Assembly: GCA_945901065.1 (NCBI GenBank)
Contig: CAMDKI010000010.1
Coordinates: 62,001 to 126,000, forward strand
DNA: 64,000 bases
Source of the DNA: Chitinophaga pinensis
Lineage (GTDB): Bacteria > Bacteroidota > Bacteroidia > Chitinophagales > CAIOSU01
Direction of reading: 5' to 3'
The position numbers and the translations under genes are program-made. The stretch's first letter is position 1; the number at the start of each line of letters is the position of its first letter. The notes beneath the pieces were generated by a model that ran no database searches, was not told the DNA's origin, and worked only from the letters and a program-made list of their open reading frames with translations. Below are positions 33,538 through 42,238 of the stretch, in pieces.

Positions 33538-34506
33538 CTACTTCGAATAAACGTACTTGTCTACATACTCGCTATAAGAGTTCAACAAAAACGACCGCGC
33601 TTCTTTGCTGATTTTCAAGTTAGGGCGAATCTTCTCGAAGGCATGATAGCAGCCTTCAAACAACTGGAACGTTACTGGTATTCCTGCTTTTCTTAGGTTA
33701 TCGACATAAGTAACGGTTTCATCCTTAAAGGGTTCCAAATCGCCAACGAATGTAATGGTGGGCGGTAGTTTGGTATAGTCACTTGCCCTAGCTGCTGCGG
33801 CATAAGTTGGCACTGTTATACCCTGTTCATTAAGCTCTCGCAAATATGCCGACCACCCTAGCTTATTCGCTTTTGAATTCCAGCTGGCAGAATTATTGTC
33901 TCTAGCCGATTCTGAATTTTGCCTATTATCCAACATCGGATAGACAGGTATTTGAAAAGCTATTTTAACCTCTTGGGTATCCGTAGCTTTTAGCGAAACC
34001 GCTGCTGCCAATCCTCCGCCTGCGCTATGTCCTGCAACAATTAGCTTATCGGGCAATATACCCAATAGTTGAGTATTGGCATTCATCCAAAGCAAGGTGT
34101 CGTAGCAATCGTCGAAGGCAGCAGGGTAGGGCGCAGTATACGCTTTCCGATAGTCGGGCGCTACTATTACGCATGGTTTTGTAACAATAAAGTCTCTTAT
34201 ATCCGCTAAGCTAAGCTCAGGGCTACCCAGTACTAGACCACCGCCATGTAGGTAAAGCATTCCGGGCAATTCACCTGAGACATTCAGCGGCTTGAATATC
34301 CTCAATCGTATATCTGGACCGCCATTTTTGCTAGGAATGTACAACTCCTCATTATGCAATCCATCAATGTTTTTCCCATTTAACAATACATTTAGCGAGT
34401 TCAAAAATAGTACTCCCGCTTTATGCATAAACATTGTAAACACTGCTTTCACCAACCAGTAAGTTGGTTGAAGCTCTTTATGGTGCATTTCGCGTGTTAC
34501 TCTCAT
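33538..34506 (-). CDS. Alpha/beta hydrolase, HSL/esterase family
   Basis: 322 residues. Hormone-sensitive-lipase-type esterase: oxyanion motif YLHGGGLVLGSP, nucleophile GHSAGGGLAAA, acid in FVGDLEPFKDE and His in EGCYHAFE. A hydrophobic segment near the N-terminus (residues 20-35) could anchor it. Probable short-chain ester hydrolase. It converges with the ABC exporter gene with 12 nt between the stops. Confidence 0.88.
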   Translation of the reverse strand: MRVTREMHHKELQPTYWLVKAVFTMFMHKAGVLFLNSLNVLLNGKNIDGLHNEELYIPSKNGGPDIRLRIFKPLNVSGELPGMLYLHGGGLVLGSPELSLADIRDFIVTKPCVIVAPDYRKAYTAPYPAAFDDCYDTLLWMNANTQLLGILPDKLIVAGHSAGGGLAAAVSLKATDTQEVKIAFQIPVYPMLDNRQNSESARDNNSASWNSKANKLGWSAYLRELNEQGITVPTYAAAARASDYTKLPPTITFVGDLEPFKDETVTYVDNLRKAGIPVTFQLFEGCYHAFEKIRPNLKISKEARSFLLNSYSEYVDKYVYSK

Positions 34507-34552
34507 ATATTTGCAAGGTAATGATTTGGACAGTGTTTATTCATTTTCAATC

Positions 34553-34578
34553 GTTTCTTATTTCCCATTTCATATCCC
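34553..34578 (-). repeat. Heptamer element, family E (copy 3)
   Basis: 26 nt; in reverse orientation it reads GGGATAT, GAAATGG, GAAATAA, GAAAC. It lies 12 nt upstream of the methyltransferase ATG. It differs from the copy at 44843-44868 at about six positions. Confidence 0.75.
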
Positions 34579-34590
34579 TTATTTGACTCT

Positions 34591-35334
34591 ATGGAATTCA
34601 AAGACCACTTCTCAACACAGGCTGCAGATTATGCACGCTACCGGCCCGATTACCCACAAGAGCTGTACGATTTTATATTGTTGAATGTGCATAGCAGTGA
34701 TGCCGCATGGGACTGTGGCACTGGCAACGGACAAGTAGCGGTAGAGTTGGCAAACTATTTTGAGGATGTAATGGCCACCGACCCCAGCGCTAACCAGATT
34801 GCCAATGCCATGCTGGTGGAGAACGTGACTTATAGTGTTGCTTCTGCAGAGGCTAGCGGATTGCCAAGCCATTACTTTGATGTCATAACCGTGGGTCAAG
34901 CCATTCATTGGTTCAACTTTGAGGCTTTTTATGCCGAAGTGCACCGCGTTGCAAAACCAGGAGCCATGCTTATAGCTTGGGGCTATGGCCTTACTACCAT
35001 TAACGCCTCAGTAGATGAGGTGGTAAACGATTTCTATTATAACATTGTTGGTGCATATTGGCCCCCCGAGCGTAAATACTTAGATGAGGAATACCTCAAT
35101 ATACCTTTCCCTTTTAAGCAAGTTGCAGTGCCCCGATTGCACATGCAGCAACAGTGGGGTTTGAACGATTTGGTGGGCTATTTAAGTACTTGGTCTAGTG
35201 TTCAGGCATATATAAAAGCACATGGAGTAAACCCTTTACAGGTCCTTTACCCAAAGTTGGTAGTGGCTTGGGGCGATAAGGAAAGCATTAAAACCATCAA
35301 TTGGCCTTTGTATGTGCTGGCCGGAGTTGTATAG
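34591..35334 (+). CDS. Class I SAM-dependent methyltransferase
   Basis: 247 residues of the Methyltransf_11/UbiE-like class: HFSTQAADYARYRPDYPQELYDF, the SAM loop WDCGTGNGQVAVELA, acidic D in VMATDPSANQI, and VGQAIHWFNFEAFYAEVHRVAKPGAMLIAWGYG. Similar proteins in yeast and bacteria methylate small molecules (trans-aconitate methyltransferase-like), but the substrate here is unknown. Stands alone. Confidence 0.85.
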   Translation: MEFKDHFSTQAADYARYRPDYPQELYDFILLNVHSSDAAWDCGTGNGQVAVELANYFEDVMATDPSANQIANAMLVENVTYSVASAEASGLPSHYFDVITVGQAIHWFNFEAFYAEVHRVAKPGAMLIAWGYGLTTINASVDEVVNDFYYNIVGAYWPPERKYLDEEYLNIPFPFKQVAVPRLHMQQQWGLNDLVGYLSTWSSVQAYIKAHGVNPLQVLYPKLVVAWGDKESIKTINWPLYVLAGVV

Positions 35335-35445
35335 TATAGTTTACAGACTTAGATAGCGTTTTAATGTAGTTCATATAAACTTCTTTGATTTGTTAGGTGT
35401 AAATGCCTAGTTCTGTATCTTAGATGCGCACAAAGCCGAACCATC

Positions 35446-36546
35446 ATGATTGACACTAATTATCATGCACCTATCTCCGATGAATCAACAGCCTTGGTTT
35501 CGGAAGAAATGCTGAAAGATTTCAGTGTTACGCGTCAAAAGTTGTTTATTGATTTGGTATCGCATTTTTACCCTCTCACGGTCGAAATGCTTAATAGCCA
35601 TGCTGATAGATGGAATTGGGATGCCGTTAGTGCCAATAAATTTATCACTTGGACACCGGAGTTGATTGAGGAGTTTGCTGACCATTGGAACTGGAATATA
35701 CTGAGCAGCAACTATAATTTGCCTTGGAGCGAAGAGTTATTGGTAAAATACTATGAAGATTGGAACCCATTGGCCATCAGTTTAAATGCAAAGCTGCCAT
35801 GGACCGGTGAGTTTATTGATAGGCATACCGATTATTGGGCATGGGACCAATTGAGCATTAATGCCGGGTTGCCTTGGAGCGCCGAATTTATTGAGCGCTA
35901 TTTGGGGCTTTGGAACCCTGAGTTTTTAAGCATGAACGAGCATATTCCGTGGACGGTAGAGTTGATTGAGCAGCTAGAGGATGTGCTGGAATGGCAAACG
36001 TTAAGTGCTAACGAAAGTTTGCCTTGGACTGCGGAGTTTATTGAGAAATACAAAGAGCAGATTGAATGGCCCGCGCTATCGGCAAATGGTGGTTTACCTT
36101 GGAATGTGCAGTTGCTTGAAAAGTATGCAGAAGATATTGATTTGTACTTCTTGAGTTCGAATATTGGTTTTCCATGGACCCAAGAGTTTATTAATGCTAA
36201 TTATGAGCATTGGAACTGGGAAGGTATGAGCCGCAATTTGGGTTTGCCTTGGACGGTGGACCTAATTGAGCAGCATAAAAAAGATTGGGAGTGGGGCGAA
36301 TTTGGCTTGAGCAGTAACTATGCCTTGCCTTGGAGTGCCAGCTTAATTGACCGCTATGCCAAGAAGTGGGATTTTAGCGGCACCCACGGCCTATGTAGCA
36401 ACGTAGATATACCTTGGAGCATTGATTTGATAGAAAGGTATTGGAAACAATGGGACCCAAAAAGGTTGGGCGAGAACGGCGGTGTGTGGCAAAAGATTTT
36501 TGAAGGCCGAGTAACCCAGGAAATGATAACGGACTTGTTGAAATGA
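35446..36546 (+). CDS. Tandem tryptophan-rich repeat protein, 12 units of about 25 residues
   Basis: 366 residues, no signal peptide or membrane segment. From about residue 42 to the end it is a series of roughly 12 repeats, each about 24-28 residues, of the form LPW-S/T-x-E-F/L-I-E-x-Y-x5-W-x-W-x2-L-S-x-N-x2. Conserved positions are the Pro-Trp at the unit start, Glu-Leu-Ile, a mid-unit Trp and the Ser-x-Asn at the end. The pattern suggests a helical solenoid for protein binding. Mean charge is acidic. I cannot assign a family or function; neighbours (methyltransferase, response regulator) do not point to one. Confidence 0.8.
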   Translation: MIDTNYHAPISDESTALVSEEMLKDFSVTRQKLFIDLVSHFYPLTVEMLNSHADRWNWDAVSANKFITWTPELIEEFADHWNWNILSSNYNLPWSEELLVKYYEDWNPLAISLNAKLPWTGEFIDRHTDYWAWDQLSINAGLPWSAEFIERYLGLWNPEFLSMNEHIPWTVELIEQLEDVLEWQTLSANESLPWTAEFIEKYKEQIEWPALSANGGLPWNVQLLEKYAEDIDLYFLSSNIGFPWTQEFINANYEHWNWEGMSRNLGLPWTVDLIEQHKKDWEWGEFGLSSNYALPWSASLIDRYAKKWDFSGTHGLCSNVDIPWSIDLIERYWKQWDPKRLGENGGVWQKIFEGRVTQEMITDLLK

Positions 36547-36549
36547 AAA

Positions 36550-36572
36550 AACCACGGCGCAAGGCCGTGGTT
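36550..36572. terminator. Hairpin terminator between repeat protein and response regulator
   Basis: AACCACGGC and GCCGTGGTT form a perfect 9-bp stem with a 5-nt loop, 4 nt after the stop of the repeat protein. A-rich sequence precedes it, so on the minus strand it is followed by T residues; it probably serves the convergent response-regulator gene and perhaps both. Confidence 0.75.
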
Positions 36573-36614
36573 AGTGCAGGAAAGTTAGTTGTTGTACATG
36601 TCTAAAGTAGCCAA

Positions 36615-37058
36615 TTATTTTAAACCAGGCAACTTCACCAAGTTTATCCAGAAGTCAACAACAAACTTGATGATCTCCAGAAACTCTTCAAACTTCACCG
36701 GTTTTACGATATAGCAATTGGCGTAGTTCTCATAGCTGATGCGAATATCACGATCAGATTTTGAGGTAGTAAGCACAATTACTGGTATGGTTTTTAGCTG
36801 CGGGTCGTTTTTTACTACTTCCAATACTTCGCGGCCATCCTTGCGGGGCAGGTTAAGGTCAAGCATAATCAGGTCGGGCCTTACTGCGTTTTGATATATG
36901 CCTCTTTTAAACAAATAGTCAAGCGCTTCTTCCCCGTCTCGTGCAACATTTATATTGTCTCGGAAGTCGATTTCCTCAAAGGCTTCTTTGGTGAGTAAAA
37001 CATCACCAGAGTTGTCTTCGATTAGTAAAATCTCAACCGGACGTTCTTTCTGTATCAT
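36615..37058 (-). CDS. Single-domain response regulator, Rcp1-like
   Basis: 147 residues, receiver domain only. Acidic pocket LLIEDNSGDV, phospho-acceptor in LIMLDLNLPRKDG, Thr in VIVLTTSKSD and Lys in CYIVKPVKFEEF. The DNSGD opening and the length match the Rcp1 group associated with phytochrome-like and PAS histidine kinases. No output domain, so it probably acts in a phosphorelay or by protein contact. No kinase lies next to it. Confidence 0.9.
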   Translation of the reverse strand: MIQKERPVEILLIEDNSGDVLLTKEAFEEIDFRDNINVARDGEEALDYLFKRGIYQNAVRPDLIMLDLNLPRKDGREVLEVVKNDPQLKTIPVIVLTTSKSDRDIRISYENYANCYIVKPVKFEEFLEIIKFVVDFWINLVKLPGLK

Positions 37059-37209
37059 GGTAGTGATTAATTGTGAAAATAAATATACACCAATCTATTG
37101 CGTTAGCAAAATTAGACACTCGTTTTTTGGTAACCAAATAAAGATAATCACTATAAGGGAAAGCTTAGGTAGAAAGACTTAGAGCGAAAATTAATGCAAT
37201 TTATTGCCA

Positions 37210-37251
37210 AATCTTAACTCGTCAATCTAAAATCAACAATCTAAAATTACT
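37210..37251 (+). repeat. Six-unit heptamer element, family H
   Basis: Six 7-nt units of the type AATCTAA (AATCTTA, ACTCGTC, AATCTAA, AATCAAC, AATCTAA, AATTACT). It ends at the first base of the stop codon of the minus-strand permease gene. Confidence 0.7.
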
Positions 37252-38489
37252 CACTCCTCCTTTACCAAATTGCCCATGCCAGCAGCCCGGTATGCAGGCA
37301 CCCATGATGCGATTAAGCTAATGGCCACCACTGTGATGGCAACCAAGGCAAAATCGGCCAACTTGAGCTTTACGGGCATAGCACTTACCACAAAGGTGCC
37401 GCTGCCTGGCATGGGTATCAGTTCAAAATTGATTTGGAGCAAACAGATAATTACTGCCATAGCAATACCCACAGCACTAGCCAGCAACGAGGATAACAGG
37501 CCCTCGGTTAAGAAAATGCGCCGTATAGTGCCCGAATCGGCACCTAATGCTTTCAATACGGCAATATCATGTTTCTTTTCGAGTACCAGCATACTCAATG
37601 AGCCAATGATATTAAAGGCCGCTATACCTAATATCAAGCTCAAAATGGCATAGGTAATCCATTTCTCGGTGCGCATTATCTTATATAGAAACTCGTTTTG
37701 CTCGTAGCGGTCTTTCATTACAAAACCCTTGCCCAATATTGCTTCCAAGTCGCGCTTGGCTTTATCAACGGTGGTTTTATCAGGGTCTATCTTTATTTCT
37801 AGGGCACTTATCTCTTGGTCGTATTGCAGCAGCTCTTGCATAAAACTCAATGGCACAAACAAGTATTTGTTGTCAAACTCGGCTTGTATGCTAAACGTAC
37901 CCGAGGGCAACACCCGCCCACGATTAAATGCTTGGCTGGGTATCAATCCACCAGTGCGGCCACTGCGGTTGGGCACTAGTACCGATATGTCGCGCAGTTG
38001 GTCATTTATATTAATGCCTAGTTTGGCCTCAACACCAGCGCCAGCCACGCAATAGTTTTGCCCCCCTTGGCGCAAAACAAATGCCCCGCGCACCATGGCA
38101 CTATCAATGCCCGTTACTTTGCCATACAAGTCGTCAACGCCTTTTACGGTGCCAATAAACTCGTATTTATCGTATTTCAAGGCAGCCTTTTCCTCTAGTA
38201 CCCTGCTTACCATAGCTATGCCTGGCAAATCGAGCAAGGCGGTTTCTTGCTCATCGGTGATAGCAAAGACTTTACCCTCAATGGGCACCAACCGAATATC
38301 GGGGTTAAAGGAGTTGTACAATGAGATGGTTAGCCCTTCGAAACCATTGAACACCGATAGCACCAACACCATAGCCATACTAATAACGGCCATACCCAGC
38401 ATGGAAATGAGGGTAATAACATTGATGGCATTGGTAGATTTTTTGGATACCAGATACCTTGCCGCAAAAGTAAAGGGCAGCGATCTCAT
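37251..38489 (-). CDS. LolE/FtsX-type ABC transporter permease
   Basis: 412 residues with the MacB/FtsX topology: one helix at about 25-48, a large periplasmic domain (about 50-270) and three C-terminal helices. The start RSLPFTFAARYLVSKKSTNAINVITLISMLGMAV is typical of Bacteroidota LolC/LolE-like permeases that, with a LolD ATPase, extract lipoproteins from the inner membrane. No ATPase gene is adjacent. It follows rbfA by 12 nt, a frequent pairing in this phylum. Confidence 0.87.
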   Translation of the reverse strand: MRSLPFTFAARYLVSKKSTNAINVITLISMLGMAVISMAMVLVLSVFNGFEGLTISLYNSFNPDIRLVPIEGKVFAITDEQETALLDLPGIAMVSRVLEEKAALKYDKYEFIGTVKGVDDLYGKVTGIDSAMVRGAFVLRQGGQNYCVAGAGVEAKLGININDQLRDISVLVPNRSGRTGGLIPSQAFNRGRVLPSGTFSIQAEFDNKYLFVPLSFMQELLQYDQEISALEIKIDPDKTTVDKAKRDLEAILGKGFVMKDRYEQNEFLYKIMRTEKWITYAILSLILGIAAFNIIGSLSMLVLEKKHDIAVLKALGADSGTIRRIFLTEGLLSSLLASAVGIAMAVIICLLQINFELIPMPGSGTFVVSAMPVKLKLADFALVAITVVAISLIASWVPAYRAAGMGNLVKEE

Positions 38490-38501
38490 GCGCAGCAGGG
38501 T

Positions 38502-38915
38502 TTAATTGTTGTCTGGGTCGTAGTGGTCGGTGTAATCGTCCAAGTTGGTTTTGATATCCTTAGGTGGGTCAGATTTCAATAGCTTATCGATACGGAAAAC
38601 ATCCTCCAACGTTTCGTCCAAATAAAACTCTAGGTGCGGTATCATGCGCAGGTTGCTGCGCAAGCGATTGCCAACATCGCGGCGTATTTCCGAAGCATGA
38701 GTTTTCAGGCCCTTTATGGCTTTTTCTTTGTCATCCTGCCCCATTACGCTCATATAAAAGCGTGCCACCAATAAGTCGGGGGTAACTCTTACACCAGTAA
38801 TGGTAACAAAAGCCGCACCATAGTAACTGGCGCCATTGCGCTGCAAAATTTGGCTCATTTCGTCCTGTAAAAGGCCCGCAACCTGCTTCTGTCTTCTGCT
38901 TTCTTCTTGTGCCAT
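38502..38915 (-). CDS. rbfA: 30S ribosome-binding factor RbfA
   Basis: 137 residues from the ATG at 38915; the track's TTG at 38924 adds three residues. RbfA binds the 30S subunit near helix 1 during late 16S maturation. Motifs: SRRQKQVAGLLQDEMSQIL, then VTITGVRVTPDLLVARFYMSV and LRSNLRMIPHLEFYLDETLED. The C-terminal tail is acidic and extended. Confidence 0.93.
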   Translation of the reverse strand: MAQEESRRQKQVAGLLQDEMSQILQRNGASYYGAAFVTITGVRVTPDLLVARFYMSVMGQDDKEKAIKGLKTHASEIRRDVGNRLRSNLRMIPHLEFYLDETLEDVFRIDKLLKSDPPKDIKTNLDDYTDHYDPDNN

Positions 38916-39018
38916 AACATACAATAATTAACTGTCCACCTTCGTCAAAATGTTGTAACAAAGCTCCACAATGAAGGGGCAGGGTGGGGCGTTATCAAAA
39001 ACTACCACAAGATAGTGA

Positions 39019-39026
39019 TATATTTG
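39019..39026 (+). promoter_or_regulatory. TAnnTTTG promoter box of the MsbA-like exporter gene
   Basis: TATATTTG ends 7 nt before the ATG at 39034, again predicting a very short or absent leader. Confidence 0.5.
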
Positions 39027-39033
39027 TTCACCT

Positions 39034-40884
39034 ATGGGCGGATTCCTTCGCATACTCGCATACTTAAAGCGCTATAAAACGCTCACGTTTCTCAACGTGG
39101 TTTTCAATGTGCTTACGGTTATATTCGGGCTGTTTAGTGTAGCTATGCTTATTCCGTTTCTCTCGCTCTTGTTTGAGACTGACACTACGGAAATGGCAGT
39201 TGCCCCGCCGATACCCGAGTTTAAATTCTCGATAGATTATTTGGTGGGTTTGGGTAAACACCATTTTGTACAATACATTATTCAAAATGGGAAGTTTGCC
39301 ACTTTAGGTTTGGTTTGTGTAGTTATTATAGTAGTGTTCTTATTGAAAAACCTGTTCCGTTATTTGGCACAGTTTGTAATGGCTCCGCTGCGCAATGGTG
39401 TGGTGCTAGATATTCGCAATCGAGTTTATCAAAAAGTAACTAGCTTGCCGTTATCCTTCTTCAGTAAAGAACGTCGAGGCGATTTGATGGCCCGCATGAC
39501 CCAAGATGTGCAAGAGGTGGAGTATGGCATTATTGCCACCCTAGAGACCATGATAGTAGAACCGGTTACTATTATCCTATCGTTGGGTGTTATGTTTTAT
39601 CTCAGCCCACAGCTTACCATGTTTGTGCTATTAATGATACTGATAACGGCCCTCATTATTGGCCGTATTGGTAAGAGCTTGAAACGCGCCAGCAAAAAAG
39701 GCCAAGCCAAAATGGGCGAACTGGTTTCGTTGATTGACGAGACTTTGCTGGGATTAAAAATAATGAAAGCCTTTACTGCCGAAAAACGCCTAGAGGCAAG
39801 ATTTGATAAAGAGAATCGCGCCTATATGGACATTATGAACCGTATGCTACGTCGCAAGTTTGCTTCATCGCCTCTTACCGAGTTTTTAGCCATCGTTATT
39901 TTGGTAATCGTGCTTTGGTATGGTGGTAAAATGGTGCTGGCACCTGATGGTGTGACGGCTAAAATTTTACCCGAGGTGTTTATTGGCTTTATGGTTATCT
40001 TTTCGCAACTAATCCCACCTGCCAAGAATTTCTCATCGGCATATTATAACATACAAAAGGGCCTTGCCTCGCACGAGCGCATTGAAACTATTTTGGATGC
40101 TACCAGCGAAGTAACAGATAGCCCTGATGCCAAATCTATTGACCGCTTTGAGCACCAGATTGAGTTCAAAAACGTATCGTTTGCTTATTATAATTTCGAT
40201 AATCACCCTGTGTTGCAGAACATTAATGTGGTAATCAAAAAAGGAAAGATGCTGGCGTTGGTGGGTTCATCGGGTAGCGGCAAAACTACTTTTGCTGACA
40301 TGCTTCCCCGCTTTTACGATGTATTGAAGGGCGGTATATTGATTGATGGCATCGATACCCGAGAGTATAAGCTACGCGAGCTGCGCAAACTGATGGGTAT
40401 AGTTACGCAAGAGCCGGTGTTGTTCAACGACAGCGTGCACAACAACATTACCTTTGGCATGGATGGCGATGTGCCTCGCGAGGAGGTGATACGCGCGGCC
40501 AAAATTGCCAATGCCCATGAGTTTATCGACCGACTGGAGCATGGTTATGATACCAACATTGGCGACCGTGGTACCAAACTTAGCGGTGGAGAGCGCCAGC
40601 GCCTTACCATTGCCCGTGCCGTTCTCAGCGACCCACCGATATTGATTCTGGACGAGGCAACTTCTTCATTGGATACCAAATCGGAGAAGCTGGTGCAAGA
40701 GGCCATTTATAAGCTCATGGAGAACCGAACTACTATTGTAATTGCCCACCGCCTAAGCACGATACAATATGCCGACGAGATACTGGTAATGCAAAGCGGC
40801 GAAATCATTGAGCGTGGTAACCACATTAGCCTAATGGCTAAAGGCGGAGCGTATAAGAAATTGGTTGATTTGCAGGCGTTTTGA
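39034..40884 (+). CDS. MsbA-like lipid/multidrug ABC exporter
   Basis: 616 residues, exporter half-transporter. Six-helix membrane domain (about 15-330) with ERRGDLMARMTQDVQEVE, then the nucleotide-binding domain: Walker A GSSGSGKTT, signature LSGGERQR, Walker B ILILDEATSSLDT, H-loop IAHRLST. The overall pattern matches the MsbA group that flips lipid A core or other lipids. Upstream gene is rbfA on the other strand. Confidence 0.9.
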   Translation: MGGFLRILAYLKRYKTLTFLNVVFNVLTVIFGLFSVAMLIPFLSLLFETDTTEMAVAPPIPEFKFSIDYLVGLGKHHFVQYIIQNGKFATLGLVCVVIIVVFLLKNLFRYLAQFVMAPLRNGVVLDIRNRVYQKVTSLPLSFFSKERRGDLMARMTQDVQEVEYGIIATLETMIVEPVTIILSLGVMFYLSPQLTMFVLLMILITALIIGRIGKSLKRASKKGQAKMGELVSLIDETLLGLKIMKAFTAEKRLEARFDKENRAYMDIMNRMLRRKFASSPLTEFLAIVILVIVLWYGGKMVLAPDGVTAKILPEVFIGFMVIFSQLIPPAKNFSSAYYNIQKGLASHERIETILDATSEVTDSPDAKSIDRFEHQIEFKNVSFAYYNFDNHPVLQNINVVIKKGKMLALVGSSGSGKTTFADMLPRFYDVLKGGILIDGIDTREYKLRELRKLMGIVTQEPVLFNDSVHNNITFGMDGDVPREEVIRAAKIANAHEFIDRLEHGYDTNIGDRGTKLSGGERQRLTIARAVLSDPPILILDEATSSLDTKSEKLVQEAIYKLMENRTTIVIAHRLSTIQYADEILVMQSGEIIERGNHISLMAKGGAYKKLVDLQAF

Positions 40885-40919
40885 TTTGGTTATTGGCTGA
40901 TTTGTTATTGGTTGATTCG
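40883..40919 (+). repeat. 7/8-nt word element, family D (copy 1)
   Basis: Alternating units TTATTGG, CTGATTTG, TTATTGG, TTGATTCG directly after the exporter gene stop. A second copy is at 55316-55348, also directly after a stop codon. The rest of the gap to 41044 shows nothing I recognise. Confidence 0.7.
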
Positions 40920-41044
40920 TCAAAACAATAAAGGATATAAGGTATTTTTTGGTCTCCTAGTTGTCATCGTTTTTTTTGAGGAGGATGAAACGGACCCCTC
41001 GTCTCCAGACGCTCGTTATACTTTGATTGACAGCGGCTCCTTCT

Positions 41045-42073
41045 CTACCGATAAAAGTAAAATCCACCCGTAATAATGCCCCCTTTCAATTGTTTCACCT
41101 CACTAAGTGTAGCGATATCGAAAGTATATACATCGCTACGCTGATTAAAGTCTAGCGCATCGGAGGCGTATAGCAAAGTATTGTCGGGCGAAATGCCGAT
41201 GGCGTAGTAGTTTCGGGTGCCTTTGGCAATAATAGGTGCAGGAGGTAGCGTATTAGATGTGCTGGCTAGTTTGTATATGCCGTCCGTGTTTAGGTAGTAT
41301 AAATTTGCACCATTCGGGTCAGCAATTAAATGGCTCGGCGATTCAGTAATTGGGAAGTTGAGCGTTACTTCTACCGAGCTATTGGTGGGGTTGATGCGGG
41401 TAAGCGCTGCCGCATCGGTGCCATCTTTTTGGCCCAATACCCATACTTGCCCTTGGGCATCTAATACCATTTCCATTGGGTGGCCAGCTACAATAATATG
41501 GCTAACCTTGGTATCGCTGGCAGGGTCAATCACTTCCACGCGCATACTATCGTAGTTGGCCACAAAAGCCAGTCCGTTAGCCAATACCATTTGTTCTGTC
41601 CAGCCCGGTAAGGTCATAGTGCCAGTTACAGTGTTGTTGTTGGTATTGATGATGGTGAGCTTATCGCCGTAAAGGTCGCTTACATAGGCACGGCCATTAC
41701 CTAAAGGCAGCATATAGCGCGGCGAAGTGAGTCCAGTGATGGTAGCCACGTTCTTGAAATCGAGCAAATCAACCACCTCTATTTTATTGGAGTTGTTTAC
41801 CACTGCATAACCATACCCACCAATACTCACCATGCTTTGCGCCACATCGCCCAACGGGCGGCTGTTTTGCGTTTGGTAAATGTCTTCGTAAAAGCTTTCG
41901 TTAATCGGGTTGTAGTAACTGATGGATGCATTGCCATAGGTATAATTGCCCTCATTGATAAACATAACTGCCCCGCTGCTGATGGGTAGGTCGGTTACTT
42001 CTTGGGTAGGTTTGGTTTTGTCGCAGGAGGTAAAAAGGGTTATTATAGTTGCAAAAAGCATAGCAATCCGCAT
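41045..42073 (-). CDS. btuG: BtuG-like beta-propeller lipoprotein
   Basis: 342 residues. Lipobox TSC (Cys about residue 17) after MRIAMLFATIITLFTSC. The rest is a YncE-like seven-bladed propeller. Sequence features I recall from Bacteroides BtuG are shared: an N-terminal EGNY, SYYNP, GDVAQSM, VVNNSNKI, ITGLTSPRY, TEQMV, SPSHL and SDALDF near the end. BtuG caps BtuB at the cell surface and binds cobalamin very tightly. The track start at 42181 lies in a GC-rich repeat; I use the ATG at 42073. Located downstream of btuB, last in the locus headed by a cobalamin riboswitch. Confidence 0.82.
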   Translation of the reverse strand: MRIAMLFATIITLFTSCDKTKPTQEVTDLPISSGAVMFINEGNYTYGNASISYYNPINESFYEDIYQTQNSRPLGDVAQSMVSIGGYGYAVVNNSNKIEVVDLLDFKNVATITGLTSPRYMLPLGNGRAYVSDLYGDKLTIINTNNNTVTGTMTLPGWTEQMVLANGLAFVANYDSMRVEVIDPASDTKVSHIIVAGHPMEMVLDAQGQVWVLGQKDGTDAAALTRINPTNSSVEVTLNFPITESPSHLIADPNGANLYYLNTDGIYKLASTSNTLPPAPIIAKGTRNYYAIGISPDNTLLYASDALDFNQRSDVYTFDIATLSEVKQLKGGIITGGFYFYR

Positions 42074-42114
42074 GGAATTAAAGGTCTCATCCAAGCTAGC
42101 TGCTCGGCCAAGCG

Positions 42115-42152
42115 CCCCCCTCCCAACCTCCCCCCGAAAAAGGGGGAGGAGC
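42115..42152 (+). repeat. GC-rich palindromic element, family J (copy 1)
   Basis: A C-rich run, AACCTC, a C run, GAAAAA and a G-rich run ending GGAGG; the C and G runs can pair into a hairpin. It is followed by TACATATTTT, shared with the second copy at 44785. Both copies have the same orientation and they bracket the btuB cassette. Confidence 0.8.
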
Positions 42153-42207
42153 TTTACATATTTTATGAAATTGTTTCCCATTTTTCTAAATCATTGTTGT
42201 TTACCTA

Positions 42208-42238
42208 AACTCGCAACCCGTAACCCGCAACCCGCAAC
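42208..42238 (+). repeat. Heptamer element, family A (single arm)
   Basis: 31 nt: AACTCGC, AACCCGT, AACCCGC, AACCCGC, AAC. Same length as the other family A arms. It sits between the BtuG-like and btuB genes and its last base is part of the btuB stop codon. No opposite arm is present here. Confidence 0.8.

Noticed and set aside
40921-41044. tRNA or small RNA gene downstream of the MsbA-like exporter
   Set aside because: No cloverleaf, no T-loop consensus and no terminator; the short GC-rich segments do not fold into a convincing structure by eye.
42074-42181. N-terminal extension of the BtuG-like protein
   Set aside because: It is encoded by the GC-rich family J repeat; the lipoprotein signal begins at the ATG at 42073.
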